A stretch of DNA of 64,000 nt from DATARH01 sp963789255 (GTDB taxonomy: Bacteria > Pseudomonadota > Alphaproteobacteria > ATCC43930 > CGMCC-115725), in assembly GCA_963789255.1 (NCBI GenBank), contig CAWBJW010000001.1, positions 1,178,001-1,242,000 on the forward strand, in the 5' to 3' direction. The notes under the pieces were generated by a model. It was given only the letters and a program-made list of their open reading frames with translations, was not told the DNA's origin and did not search any database. This document shows positions 52,950 through 60,961 of this stretch, in pieces. A program made the translations under genes and the position numbers. Within the stretch, counting starts at the first letter, position 1, and each line of letters opens with the position of its first letter.

Positions 52950-53825
52950 ATGAAGCGATTTGCGGCGCTGGCGGCCCTGCTCGCCGGATTCGTATGGTAC
53001 AGCGGTGCAGCCGCCCAGGAACTGGTGCACTTCCCGTCGCTTTTCGACAATGGTCCGCAACAGCCGTCAACCCAGCTCGACGGCTATCTCTTCCGCCGGA
53101 GCGGCGAGGGGCGGCATCCGGCAATCGTCGGGCTGCCTGGCTGCAGCGGGATGTTCGCGCGGCGAACCGGCGCCATCCTGGAGTCGCTGTTCGCGTGGGC
53201 GATCGAACTGAACCGGCGCGGCTATGTCGTGCTGCTGGTCAACAGCCTCGGGCCGCGCCATCACGGCGAGATGTGCTCGATCGACGGCTTCGACCTCGGC
53301 CTTTACCGCAAGCGTCCGAACGACGCCTATGGCGCGCTGTGGTATCTGCAGGCGCAGCCGTTCGTGCGCGGCGACCGCATCGGGCTGATCGGCTGGTCGC
53401 AAGGCGGCGGCGTCGCGCTGAATGCGATCGGCTCGCAAAGCCCCAGTCGGCCGGCATCCCTGCCGCAGGGCGATTTCCGGGCGGCGGTGGCGTTCTATCC
53501 GGGCGGCTGCAACGTCCGCCGCCACCTGCCGGACTGGACCACCGCGATACCATTGCTGGTGCTGCAGGGCGCCGCCGATGTCTGGACCCCGATGGCGCCG
53601 TGCAAGGCCTTCCTCGATGGCGCGATCGCGCGCGGGGCGCCGATCGAGATGCAGATCTACCCCGGCGCCTATCACGCCTTCGACGCGCCCAACCTGCCGC
53701 AGCGCGAATTGCCGCAGTACCGGACCCGCGCCGGGGTGGTGCCGATCATTGGCACCGACGCCGCCGCCCGCGCCGACGCGCTGGCGCGGGTTCCGGCTTT
53801 TCTGGCGCGCTTTCTCAGTAATTGA
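52950..53825 (+). CDS. Exported dienelactone hydrolase-like alpha/beta hydrolase
   Basis: 291 residues from the ATG at 52950 (SD CAGGGAGCACAACC). The signal peptide is KRFAALAALLAGFVWYSGAA with cleavage near AAAQ. The body follows the dienelactone hydrolase pattern: PAIVGLPGCSGM, WAIELNRRGYVVLLVNSLGP, the nucleophile region LIGWSQGGGVAL (G-x-S-x-G with Ser), VLQGAADVWTP with the Asp and YPGAYHAFDAP with the His. It is likely periplasmic. It ends six bases before the convergent sigma-like gene. Confidence 0.88.
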   Translation: MKRFAALAALLAGFVWYSGAAAQELVHFPSLFDNGPQQPSTQLDGYLFRRSGEGRHPAIVGLPGCSGMFARRTGAILESLFAWAIELNRRGYVVLLVNSLGPRHHGEMCSIDGFDLGLYRKRPNDAYGALWYLQAQPFVRGDRIGLIGWSQGGGVALNAIGSQSPSRPASLPQGDFRAAVAFYPGGCNVRRHLPDWTTAIPLLVLQGAADVWTPMAPCKAFLDGAIARGAPIEMQIYPGAYHAFDAPNLPQRELPQYRTRAGVVPIIGTDAAARADALARVPAFLARFLSN

Positions 53826-53831
53826 GCAGCG

Positions 53832-54992
53832 TCACCGGCACTGCCCGGGATTCCCGGCGTTGCCGTAATCGTACCACAGGCAGCGCGCGGTCTCGATCGC
53901 GGCGAGATTGGTGTTGCGCAGCGTCAGAAGCGCTTGCGGATTGTCAATCGCAGCGGCACCGAGGTGAAAGCCGTCGTGCAGTCCGGCGCCCTCCTTGTCG
54001 GCATCGATCGCGAAGGCCTTGAGCAGAAACCGCCGAGTGTCGTCGTGCGGATCCCCGATCTCATCGCGCGCGACAACGATCATGCGTCGCTTTCCCGGCG
54101 CATCCGGCACGATCAGGATCGGTTGGTCAACATCGAGGCTCCGGTCCGGCGGCAACCCGGTCACCGTCGCGAACAGCGACCAGCCGGCATAGACATGTCT
54201 GCTAATCCCGGTGATGCGCACCGTTGCCGACCCCGCGGGGTCCGGCTTGAGCAGCCCGGCCAAGCTCTGCCCGGCTTCGCGGTATTCGATCGCCGGCGCC
54301 GGGGGGATGGGCGGCGGCGGCGGGCCGACCAATTCCTCGCGGAAAAATTTGAGCAGATCGTCCTTCACGCCGCCGAACGCGGCGGCAAGCGCGGATGGCG
54401 GCAGACCGACGGCATCGGCCATCTGCTGATGGGTCAGGCCGGAGGCATAGAGCAACAGAGCAAGCGCGCGCTGCCGCGCCGGCAGGGCATCGAGCCACGC
54501 ATCGATTTCATGCGCGGACAACTCCTCGGACAGGTCCGCGGCGGTCGCCTTTTCGGTCTGCTTGTCGCTGTACCCGGCCTTGGCGTCTTGCAGCCTCTTG
54601 GTCGTCGCATCGTGGATGAGGTCAACGGCCCTGCCGAGGCGGTAGGCATCCTCCGTCGCGGCAAACTCAGGGCAGGCCTCGATCATGTCGAGGAGCGCAT
54701 CCTGTACCGAATCGTCGATCAGATCGGGAGAGAACACGCCGCCCTCATATTTGATTGTCGCTCGGACCGTGATGCTGATCAGCCCGAACAGACGATCTTC
54801 CTCATTCGGGCGCAGCGTATCCGCGCAGAGCCGGTCGAGCAGTATCGCTGCCGGCGGACGCTCATCGGCCTGCGCCGCGGTGAGCAAACCGCCGGCCAAC
54901 GCCAGCGCGCAGAGGAGCGGCGCGCCAGCGGCGGCAAACCGGCGTGCCGCAGAGGGCGCCGACGGGCGCACCGCGCCAGGCTTGGACGGCAT
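53832..54992 (-). CDS. Exported protein with ECF sigma factor-like core (regions 2 and 4)
   Basis: 386 residues, no standard name. Residues 1-42 form a convincing signal peptide: basic SAARR, hydrophobic LLCALALAGGLLTA, cleavage AQA/DE. Residues about 64-135 resemble sigma region 2 (LIDDSVQDALLDMIE, YRLGRAVDLIHDATTKRLQ) and about 165-222 region 4 (LPARQRALALLLYASGLTHQ and the recognition-type helix QMADAVGLPPSALAAAFGGV). A Pro linker, GPPPPPIPPAP, leads to about 145 residues of unknown fold. SD GGGAGGG nine bases before the ATG supports this start. A secreted sigma-like protein is unexpected; the role is unknown. Confidence 0.6.
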   Translation of the reverse strand: MPSKPGAVRPSAPSAARRFAAAGAPLLCALALAGGLLTAAQADERPPAAILLDRLCADTLRPNEEDRLFGLISITVRATIKYEGGVFSPDLIDDSVQDALLDMIEACPEFAATEDAYRLGRAVDLIHDATTKRLQDAKAGYSDKQTEKATAADLSEELSAHEIDAWLDALPARQRALALLLYASGLTHQQMADAVGLPPSALAAAFGGVKDDLLKFFREELVGPPPPPIPPAPAIEYREAGQSLAGLLKPDPAGSATVRITGISRHVYAGWSLFATVTGLPPDRSLDVDQPILIVPDAPGKRRMIVVARDEIGDPHDDTRRFLLKAFAIDADKEGAGLHDGFHLGAAAIDNPQALLTLRNTNLAAIETARCLWYDYGNAGNPGQCR

Positions 54993-55323
54993 CGAACACG
55001 GCCCTCCCGGTCTGGAAACATGGACGACAGCGGGAGCCCCCGCGGGGCAGCGACTTTCCCTTAACCGACCGGACGAAACAAGCCGACGGCATCGCCATGC
55101 GGTCTTGCCCTTTGTTTCTCCACTGGTTACGAGCGCCGGCTGCCCACCCCGGGCGTGCGGCGATGCACCGGCCAGCGATGCGGCGAACTCCCAATTCGAC
55201 GAATCACCCCGGATTTCTGCTGCCCCTTCGGTGCCCTCGCCCTTTTCGATCGGGCAAGTGGGCCGGCCGTGCGTCCCTTGCCTTCCGTCCAGGGCCGGAG
55301 GTAACCCGCACCCCGGGCCGGGA
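54993..55323. other. Gene-free stretch upstream of the sigma-like gene
   Basis: 331 bases between the sigma-like gene start and the phasin stop. The only element I can name is the SD GGGAGGG at 55002-55008 (minus strand) of the sigma-like gene. No palindromic repeat of the kinds seen elsewhere, no RNA gene and no protein-like frame stand out; open frames across it are GC-driven. Confidence 0.5.
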
Positions 55324-55848
55324 TCAGCCCAGGCCCACGCTGCTCCACTGCGCGCCGAGCCGCGACAGGATTGGTCGCGAGGCCTCCGTCGCCGCCCTGA
55401 CGCCGATGTCGGACAGCCTGGCCGAGCCTTCGATCATCGCATCGGCCCCGCGCCGGGCCAGCCCGGCGTTGATTTCGACGGCTTCGGCGAAGGTCCTGGC
55501 CCCGAGCATGGCGATGGCGGCATCCGCCGCAGAGGCCATGCTCGACCGGGTCAATCCTGTCATTTCGACGGCGGCCTCCTCGAAGCCGCGGGCGAGCGCC
55601 GCCTGCACTTCGGCGAGAGCCGTCCAGGCGTCATCGGCCGCAGCCGCAGCCGCCACCGGCTCGACCGATTCGGAAACCGCCTGCGGCACCGGCTCGGGAA
55701 CAATGATGGCCGGCACCGAAGCCGCTTCCGGAGCGGCCGGGGCTAGCGGGATGATCATCGGAGCGGTTTCGGTCGCAATCGCTTCGCCCCGGGCAATCCC
55801 GCTTCGCCCTGCTTCGCGCCCGGCGCGTTTTGGCTTTGCATCGCTCAT
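55324..55848 (-). CDS. Phasin family protein
   Basis: 174 residues from the ATG at 55848. Phasins coat polyhydroxyalkanoate granules. The N-terminal half is a low-complexity Ala/Pro/Glu-rich part; the C-terminal half is the phasin_2 helix: AWTALAEVQAALARGFEEAA, MTGLTRSSMASAADAAIAML and ARTFAEAVEINAGLARRGAD. A palindrome resembling PhaR-type operators lies 82 bases upstream of the start. No polymerase (phaC) is in the window. Length and amphipathic character fit the family. Confidence 0.85.
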   Translation of the reverse strand: MSDAKPKRAGREAGRSGIARGEAIATETAPMIIPLAPAAPEAASVPAIIVPEPVPQAVSESVEPVAAAAAADDAWTALAEVQAALARGFEEAAVEMTGLTRSSMASAADAAIAMLGARTFAEAVEINAGLARRGADAMIEGSARLSDIGVRAATEASRPILSRLGAQWSSVGLG

Positions 55849-55929
55849 CGTTGTCCCCGTCGAGTCGCCGCCAGCGGTGCAGCGCACAATTCGAATATGG
55901 ATGACGATATGCGCCAATTCAAGCTTGTT

Positions 55930-55944
55930 TTGTGCGACGCACAA
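55930..55944. promoter_or_regulatory. Palindrome TTGTGC-N3-GCACAA upstream of phasin (candidate PhaR operator)
   Basis: TTGTGC GAC GCACAA is a perfect palindrome with a three-base centre. In alphaproteobacteria the granule-associated repressor PhaR binds TGC/GCA-containing palindromes before phasin genes, so this site fits by position and wording. It lies 82 bases before the phasin ATG on the minus strand. The match to PhaR sites is from memory of their general form, not from a computed motif. Confidence 0.4.
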
Positions 55945-55950
55945 CAGGCA

Positions 55951-55989
55951 GCGGTACCGCGACGCCAGCGGGATCCGTCGCGGTACCGC
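55951..55989. repeat. Perfect 14-bp inverted repeat with 11-base loop between phasin and dacA-type gene
   Basis: GCGGTACCGCGACG (55951-55964) is followed after CCAGCGGGATC by its exact complement CGTCGCGGTACCGC (55976-55989). Each arm itself contains the palindrome GCGGTACCGC. No T run is adjacent, so it is not an ordinary terminator. It lies in the divergent control region of two genes and may be a DNA-binding site, a cruciform, or an RNA hairpin in one of the leaders. Confidence 0.6.
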
Positions 55990-56131
55990 TCGTCGGCCGC
56001 TGTCCCGCGCGGTTTGGCGCAACAAGCCCGCTGATGCCGCGGCCGCCGCTCCGCGCCGCAAAAAAGCCGGGTCGGGCCGCGACGATCGTTTCGGTTCTTT
56101 GATGTCATCAGGGTCAAAGCGGGTTCGCTCT

Positions 56132-56160
56132 TTGACACCTCGGCAAGTTTTTCCTACCCT
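56132..56160 (+). promoter_or_regulatory. Sigma-70-type promoter of the D,D-carboxypeptidase gene
   Basis: TTGACA at 56132-56137 and TACCCT at 56155-56160 are separated by 17 bases, which matches housekeeping promoter geometry. The predicted start lies about 50 bases before the carboxypeptidase start codon. A partial inverted repeat, GTCAAAG...CTTTGAC (56113-56138), overlaps the -35 box and could be an operator. Confidence 0.5.
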
Positions 56161-56219
56161 GAGCGCGATGGATACGGGGCGGCGGGGTTGCTTCGCGCTC
56201 ATCGGGGTGGGGGTTCAGT

Positions 56220-57629
56220 GTGCGAATGGTGATGTCGAAGCAGCAGGGGGTTGCCCCTGCCGTGTCGCGATATGCGCGGTTTCTCGGCCGGGTGGGGCTA
56301 TGCGCCCTCATCGCGACGGGGTTGCTCGGCTCCCAGCCGGCGGCGGCCCGCCGCTGGTACGGCGCCCCATCTGCGCCGGTCTTCGAATGGGTCCTGCTCG
56401 ATGCCGAGACCGGGCAGGTGCTGAGCGAGCACAACGCGGATGTGCTGACCTATCCGGCCTCGCTCACCAAGCTGATGACGCTCTATCTGACCTTCGAGGA
56501 ACTCAACCAGGGCAAGCTCCGGCTCGATCAGCCGCTCTATGTGTCGCAGGAGGCGGCAAGCCGGGCACCGACCAAGCTCGGCCTTCCCCCGGGCAATTCG
56601 GTGCCGGTGCGTGATCTGATCCTCGGGATCGTCACCAAATCCGCCAATGACGCAGCCTCGGTGCTGGCCGAGGGGCTGGGCGGGAGCGAAGCCAATTTTG
56701 TGCGCTACATGAACTTGAAGGCGCGCCAGCTCGGCATGAACCACACCTGGTACCAGAACGCCTCGGGGCTGCCCAATCCCGACCAGCGCACCACGGCGCG
56801 CGACGTCGCCCGGCTGGCGCTGGCGCTCTATCACCAGTTTCCGCGCGAATACCGCTATTTCTCCACCCGCGAATTCGATTTTCGCGGCGAGATCGTGCGC
56901 GGCCACGACCACCTGCTCGATTGGTATCCGGGGGCCGACGGCATCAAGACCGGCTTTGTCAACGCCTCCGGCTTCAACCTGGCGACCTCGGCGGTGCGCG
57001 ACGGGCACCGGCTGATCGGGGTGATCATGGGCGGACGCACGGCCCGTTCGCGCGACGTGCAGATGGCCTCGCTGCTCGACCAGGGTTTCGCCGCGCTCGC
57101 GGCCGGGCGGCCGTGGCAGTCCCGGTACGCGCCGGTGCTCGTTGCCGCTGCGCCGTCGATAGCGCCTGGACCGGCCGCCGCGGCTTCAGCACCCGGGGCG
57201 GCGATCGCATCCGCACCGTCCGCGCCCGCGTTTGCGGCGGCCGAGGCGGTCAGCGAGCCGTATAGATCGGGGTTCCTTGACAAGATTGCCAAGGCCGCGC
57301 GGCATTTGGCGCCGGTCACCAGGGCCGAAGCCTCGCCGCTTAGGCATATGCCCGCAGCGGCCGGTGAGGATTGGGCCATCCAGATCGGTGCCTTCCGCGG
57401 CGAGGCGGCGGCAGAGCACGCCACCCACCATGTCGCCAGCCTGGCGATCGTCCGGGGTAAGCCGCACCAAATCCTCGCTCCGGCCAGGTACGACCGCAAT
57501 CGGCTCTATCGCGCCCGCCTCCTGCATTTCACCCCGAAGGGCGCGCAGGCAGCCTGTGCCGAGTTGCACCGCCTGGGGATCGCCTGCTCGATCGTGCGCC
57601 CGGGTGCGCTCAAGGTCGCGAGCAAATAG
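56220..57629 (+). CDS. D-alanyl-D-alanine carboxypeptidase (S11) with C-terminal SPOR-like domain
   Basis: About 469 residues, exported. It trims the terminal D-Ala from peptidoglycan. Signal peptide VGLCALIATGLLGSQPAAA; catalytic SLTK at residues 81-84, SAN at 141-143 and KTG at 243-245. The linker is Ala/Pro rich (about 300-350), and the last 80 residues (WAIQIGAFRGEAAAEHATHH, then YRARLLHF) look like a SPOR domain that binds denuded septal glycan, implying a division-site role. The start may be the GTG at 56220 or ATGs at 56226 or 56232. No gene partner follows; the next gene is convergent. Confidence 0.9.
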   Translation: MRMVMSKQQGVAPAVSRYARFLGRVGLCALIATGLLGSQPAAARRWYGAPSAPVFEWVLLDAETGQVLSEHNADVLTYPASLTKLMTLYLTFEELNQGKLRLDQPLYVSQEAASRAPTKLGLPPGNSVPVRDLILGIVTKSANDAASVLAEGLGGSEANFVRYMNLKARQLGMNHTWYQNASGLPNPDQRTTARDVARLALALYHQFPREYRYFSTREFDFRGEIVRGHDHLLDWYPGADGIKTGFVNASGFNLATSAVRDGHRLIGVIMGGRTARSRDVQMASLLDQGFAALAAGRPWQSRYAPVLVAAAPSIAPGPAAAASAPGAAIASAPSAPAFAAAEAVSEPYRSGFLDKIAKAARHLAPVTRAEASPLRHMPAAAGEDWAIQIGAFRGEAAAEHATHHVASLAIVRGKPHQILAPARYDRNRLYRARLLHFTPKGAQAACAELHRLGIACSIVRPGALKVASK

Positions 57630-57644
57630 GCTTGCCAGGCGGCG

Positions 57645-59060
57645 TCAATACTCGGGCAGCGTCAGCCCGCTTGGCGCCAGTTCCGCAGCAAGCTGCTGTT
57701 TGAGACGTTCGAGCCCGGCTTTGCTCGTCGATTCGGCTCGGGCCACGACGACCGCCTGAGTGTTCGAGGCGCGCAATAGCCACCAGCCGTCCGAATTGCG
57801 CACGCGAACCCCGTCGATATCGATGATCTCGGTGCCGCGCCGGCGCAAGCGCTCGCGGATTTCCTCGACCACGGCGAATTTGCGCGCTTCCTCGCACGCC
57901 AGCCGCAGCTCGGGGGTATTGAACACCGGCGGCAGCTTGTCGAGCATGTCGGCCAGGCTCTCGCCGGCGCGGGCGAGAATGCCCAAGAGGCGCACCGCCA
58001 CATAGATCGCATCGTCGAAACCGTAATAGCGCTCGGCAAAAAAGATGTGGCCGCTCATCTCGCCGGCGAGCGGCGCGCTGGTCGCGGCCATCCGCGCCTT
58101 GATCAGCGAATGACCGGTTTCCATCATCACCGGCCTGCCGCCGGCGCGCGCGATCTCGTCGAACAGGACCTGGCTGGCCTTGACGTCGGCCAGGATCGGC
58201 GCGCCGGGATGGCGGGTCAGCACGTCGCGCGCCAGCACGATCAACAGCTGGTCGCCCCACAGGATGCGGCCCTTCGCATCGACGACTCCGATGCGGTCGC
58301 CGTCGCCATCGAAGGCGATGCCGAGATCGCAATGCCTGGCGGCGACCGCCCGCTGCAGCTGCACAAGGTTCTCGGGCACGGTCGGGTCCGGATGGTGCGC
58401 CGGGAAGGTGCCGTCGATCGTCTCGTTGATCAGGATGTGATGCCCCGGCAGAAGCGGCACGAGACGGGCGACGACCTCGCCGGTGGCCCCGTTGCCGCAA
58501 TCCCAGGCGACCGTGAGTTGGCGCGTGCCCCCGGGCGTGACCCCGGGCGTGCCATCGTAATCGCGCGCCAGGCGCTCGACGTAATCGTCAAAGACGCTGC
58601 GCTGTTCGACCCGGCCGCGCGCCGCCCCAGGCGGGCCGAGGGCGAGCGCCATCCGCCCGAGACGCTGGATCGCCTCGCCGTAGAACGGCTTGCCGCCGAG
58701 CACCAGCTTGAACCCGTTATGGTCGGGCGGATTGTGCGAGCCGGTGACCATGATGCCGCCATCCACCCCGCCATAGTCCCCTGGCGTCGCCGCAGCGTAA
58801 TACAGCATCGGGGTCGGCCCGAGGCCGATGCGCACGACATCGGTACCGCCTTCGGCGAGCCCCTCGACGAGCGCGGCTTCGAGTTCGCGCGAGGTCAGCC
58901 GCCCGTCATAGCCGACCGCCGCCCGGCGGCCATCCACCTCGGCCAGCACTTGCGCGAACAGCCGCCCCAGAGCGTGGGCATCGGCCGCGAACAGGGTCGT
59001 CCCGACGATCCCGCGGATGTCGTATTCGCGCAGAATCGTCGGATCGAAACGATGCGGCAT
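57645..59060 (-). CDS. Phosphomannomutase/phosphoglucomutase
   Basis: 471 residues, alpha-D-phosphohexomutase family, cytoplasmic, interconverting hexose 1- and 6-phosphates for GDP-mannose and UDP-glucose supply. FDPTILREYDIRGIVG opens the protein; the phosphoserine loop is VTGSHNPPDHNGFK, the Mg loop is FDGDGDRIG and the sugar-specificity loop is GEMSGHIFF; NSDGWWLLRASNT is the phosphate-binding C-terminal segment. The ATG at 59060 gives a normal length; the open frame continues over the repeat upstream. It follows galU, the logical partner. Confidence 0.94.
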   Translation of the reverse strand: MPHRFDPTILREYDIRGIVGTTLFAADAHALGRLFAQVLAEVDGRRAAVGYDGRLTSRELEAALVEGLAEGGTDVVRIGLGPTPMLYYAAATPGDYGGVDGGIMVTGSHNPPDHNGFKLVLGGKPFYGEAIQRLGRMALALGPPGAARGRVEQRSVFDDYVERLARDYDGTPGVTPGGTRQLTVAWDCGNGATGEVVARLVPLLPGHHILINETIDGTFPAHHPDPTVPENLVQLQRAVAARHCDLGIAFDGDGDRIGVVDAKGRILWGDQLLIVLARDVLTRHPGAPILADVKASQVLFDEIARAGGRPVMMETGHSLIKARMAATSAPLAGEMSGHIFFAERYYGFDDAIYVAVRLLGILARAGESLADMLDKLPPVFNTPELRLACEEARKFAVVEEIRERLRRRGTEIIDIDGVRVRNSDGWWLLRASNTQAVVVARAESTSKAGLERLKQQLAAELAPSGLTLPEY

Positions 59061-59081
59061 GGCGCGGTCCCAACAGGTTCT

Positions 59082-59162
59082 CGTCACCCCCGCGCAAGCG
59101 GGGGTCCAGGGCGATCCGCACGGCCTCGCGGCCCCTGGATTCCCGCTTTCGCGGGAATGACG
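59082..59162. repeat. Palindromic intergenic repeat, family C
   Basis: CGTCACCCCCGCGCAAGCGG, then GGGTCCAGGG, pairs with CCCCTGGATTCCCGCTTTCG and CGGGAATGACG. Outer ends CGTCA and TGACG match those of families A and D. It lies in the gap between galU and the phosphomannomutase/phosphoglucomutase gene on the same strand. Its sister copy interrupts lhr in frame at 19387-19466. Confidence 0.75.
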
Positions 59163-59178
59163 GGTGAAGGATGGAATG

Positions 59179-60051
59179 TCACAGGTAGGTTGCCAGAATG
59201 CGCCGGAACGCGCCGCCCAGCGTGGGATGCTGCAGCCCGAGCGCGACATTGGCTTCGAGATAGCCGAGCTTGTCGCCGCAATCAAAGCGCCGGGCGACGG
59301 CGCGCAGACCGTGGAACAGCTGACCATCGGCGATCAGCCGGTCGAGCCCGTCGGTCAGCTGGATCTCGTTGCCGCTGCCCGGCTTCAATTCGGCCAGGCG
59401 CCCGAAGATTTCCGGCTGGATTATGTAGCGGCCGATGATCGTCAGGGTCGAGGGCGCAACCGCCGGGTCGGGTTTTTCGACGACGCCTTTGGCGCGTACC
59501 AGCGTCCCCTCATCGGCGACGACATCGAGCACGCCGTAGCGCCGGGTCTCTTCGCGCGGCACCTCGATCACCGCGACGAGGTTGCCGCCGGTCGTCTGAT
59601 AGGCATCGATCAGTTGCTTGAGGCAGGGCGGCTCGCCGACCATCAAATCATCGACCAGCAGCACGGCGAACGGTTCATCGCCGACCAGGTGTCGCGCGCA
59701 CCAGACGGCGTGGCCGAGCCCGAGGGGGCGCTGCTGGCGGGTGAAGGCGAATTCACCGGCAGCGGGCAGGCCGGCGCGCAGTTCGTCGAGAAGCTCGCTG
59801 CGACCGCGCTCGCGCAACGTCGCCTCGAGTTCGAAGGCGAGGTCGAAATGGTCTTCGATCGCGCTCTTGGCCCGCCCGGTCACGAAATAGAACTCTTCGA
59901 TGCCGGCTGCCTTGGCCTCCTCGACCGCATACTCGATCAGCGGCTTGTCGACGACCGTCAGCATCTCCTTCGGCATCGCCTTGGTTGCCGGGAGGGTGCG
60001 GGTGCCGAGCCCCGCCACCGGGAACACCGCCTTGCGCACGGGTTTTTGCAT
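59179..60051 (-). CDS. galU: UTP--glucose-1-phosphate uridylyltransferase
   Basis: 290 residues. Forms UDP-glucose from UTP and glucose 1-phosphate for envelope glycans. The nucleotide-binding opening KAVFPVAGLGTRTLPATKAM, then PKEMLTVVDKPLIEYAVEEA, is GalU-typical; PLGLGHAVWCARHLVGDEPF and VAVIEVPREETRRYGV are further family segments. It probably shares a transcript with the downstream phosphohexomutase. The ATG at 60051 is preceded by AGGAGTTCC. Confidence 0.96.
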   Translation of the reverse strand: MQKPVRKAVFPVAGLGTRTLPATKAMPKEMLTVVDKPLIEYAVEEAKAAGIEEFYFVTGRAKSAIEDHFDLAFELEATLRERGRSELLDELRAGLPAAGEFAFTRQQRPLGLGHAVWCARHLVGDEPFAVLLVDDLMVGEPPCLKQLIDAYQTTGGNLVAVIEVPREETRRYGVLDVVADEGTLVRAKGVVEKPDPAVAPSTLTIIGRYIIQPEIFGRLAELKPGSGNEIQLTDGLDRLIADGQLFHGLRAVARRFDCGDKLGYLEANVALGLQHPTLGGAFRRILATYL

Positions 60052-60075
60052 GGAACTCCTCGATCGGCTCTTTGC

Positions 60076-60777
60076 CTAGCGGTGCAATAGCACATCGCGG
60101 GCGCGATTGATCTTGGTGGCGAGGTAGTCGGTGCCGCCGTGGTCGGGGTGGAGCTGTTTCATCAGCCGGTGGTGGGCCGCCTTGATCGCCTCGGCATCGG
60201 CGCCCGGGCGAAGCCCCAAAATCGCATAGGCCTCTTCGACCGTGACATCGGAGGATGCCCGATTGGGGGCTGGCCCGGCCTGTTCGCCGTGCAGCTCGTC
60301 GCGCCAGCCGGGGTCGCTGCGGTCGAGATAGGCCTCGATCAGCCGCGCCCCTTCCTCGTCCTGCGTCCGGCACTCGCGCAGCAATGCCAGGAGATCGGCC
60401 CGGCCCAGCTCGTCGATCCGCATGCCGGCGAAGCGGCCTTGCAGCACGGTGCCGGCCATCGTCCCGGTATCGTGGTCGAGGCTCATGCGAACGAACGGAG
60501 TGTCGACGGTGGAGCTGCGCGTCGTCGACGGGCCGCCGAACCCGTTGAACATCGAGCGCAGCCGGCGCAGAGCGGGCAACAGAGCGAGGAGCGGCGTCAA
60601 AAAAAACAGGGCGCGCCCCTCGGTCAACACGAAAAGCGCGAGGACAACCAATGCCGCAACCGCGATGCCGGTCCATTTGGCCGTGCGGGCAAGGCGCGTC
60701 GGATCGGCGTTGACAAACAGATAGCCGAGCAGCAAGAGGCCGCACAGGATCGCTAAACCGCCGAGAAGGAAGAGCAT
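60076..60777 (-). CDS. Membrane-anchored J-domain protein
   Basis: 233 residues. Two hydrophobic N-terminal helices (FLLGGLAILCGLLLLGYLFV and GIAVAALVVLALFVL, plus LLALLPALRRL) anchor it; the C-terminal 60 residues form a J domain, TVEEAYAILGLRPGADAEAI, with the HPD motif in LMKQLHPDHGGTDYLATKIN. Such proteins stimulate a DnaK-type Hsp70 at the membrane. The middle part (DHDTGTMAGTVLQGRFAGM) is a TerB/DjlA-like or unknown linker. It starts 24 bases before galU on the same strand. Confidence 0.88.
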   Translation of the reverse strand: MLFLLGGLAILCGLLLLGYLFVNADPTRLARTAKWTGIAVAALVVLALFVLTEGRALFFLTPLLALLPALRRLRSMFNGFGGPSTTRSSTVDTPFVRMSLDHDTGTMAGTVLQGRFAGMRIDELGRADLLALLRECRTQDEEGARLIEAYLDRSDPGWRDELHGEQAGPAPNRASSDVTVEEAYAILGLRPGADAEAIKAAHHRLMKQLHPDHGGTDYLATKINRARDVLLHR

Positions 60778-60803
60778 GGCTACGGCGAATGTTGAGTGAC
60801 GAC

Positions 60804-60947
60804 GCCCTCACCCACCGCTCGCGGTCGCGAGCGATCCCCCCTCTCCCGCAATGCGGGAGAGGGTTGAAACGACAGCCCGCCCCTAACCCTCTCCCGCATT
60901 GCGGGAGAGGGGGGACCCGCCGCCCAAGCGGCGGGTGGGTGAGGGTA
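60804..60947. repeat. Palindromic intergenic repeat, family E
   Basis: The outer arms are CCCTCACCCACCGC and GCGGGTGGGTGAGGG. The inner arms, CCCTCTCCCGCAATGCGGGA, then GAGGG, and CCCTCTCCCGCATTGCGGGA, are each also locally self-complementary. The whole element can form a three-way fold. It fills the gap between the VWA and J-domain genes on the minus strand. Only one copy of this family is seen in the window. Confidence 0.75.
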
Positions 60948-60961
60948 TCGCAGGAGGGCCT

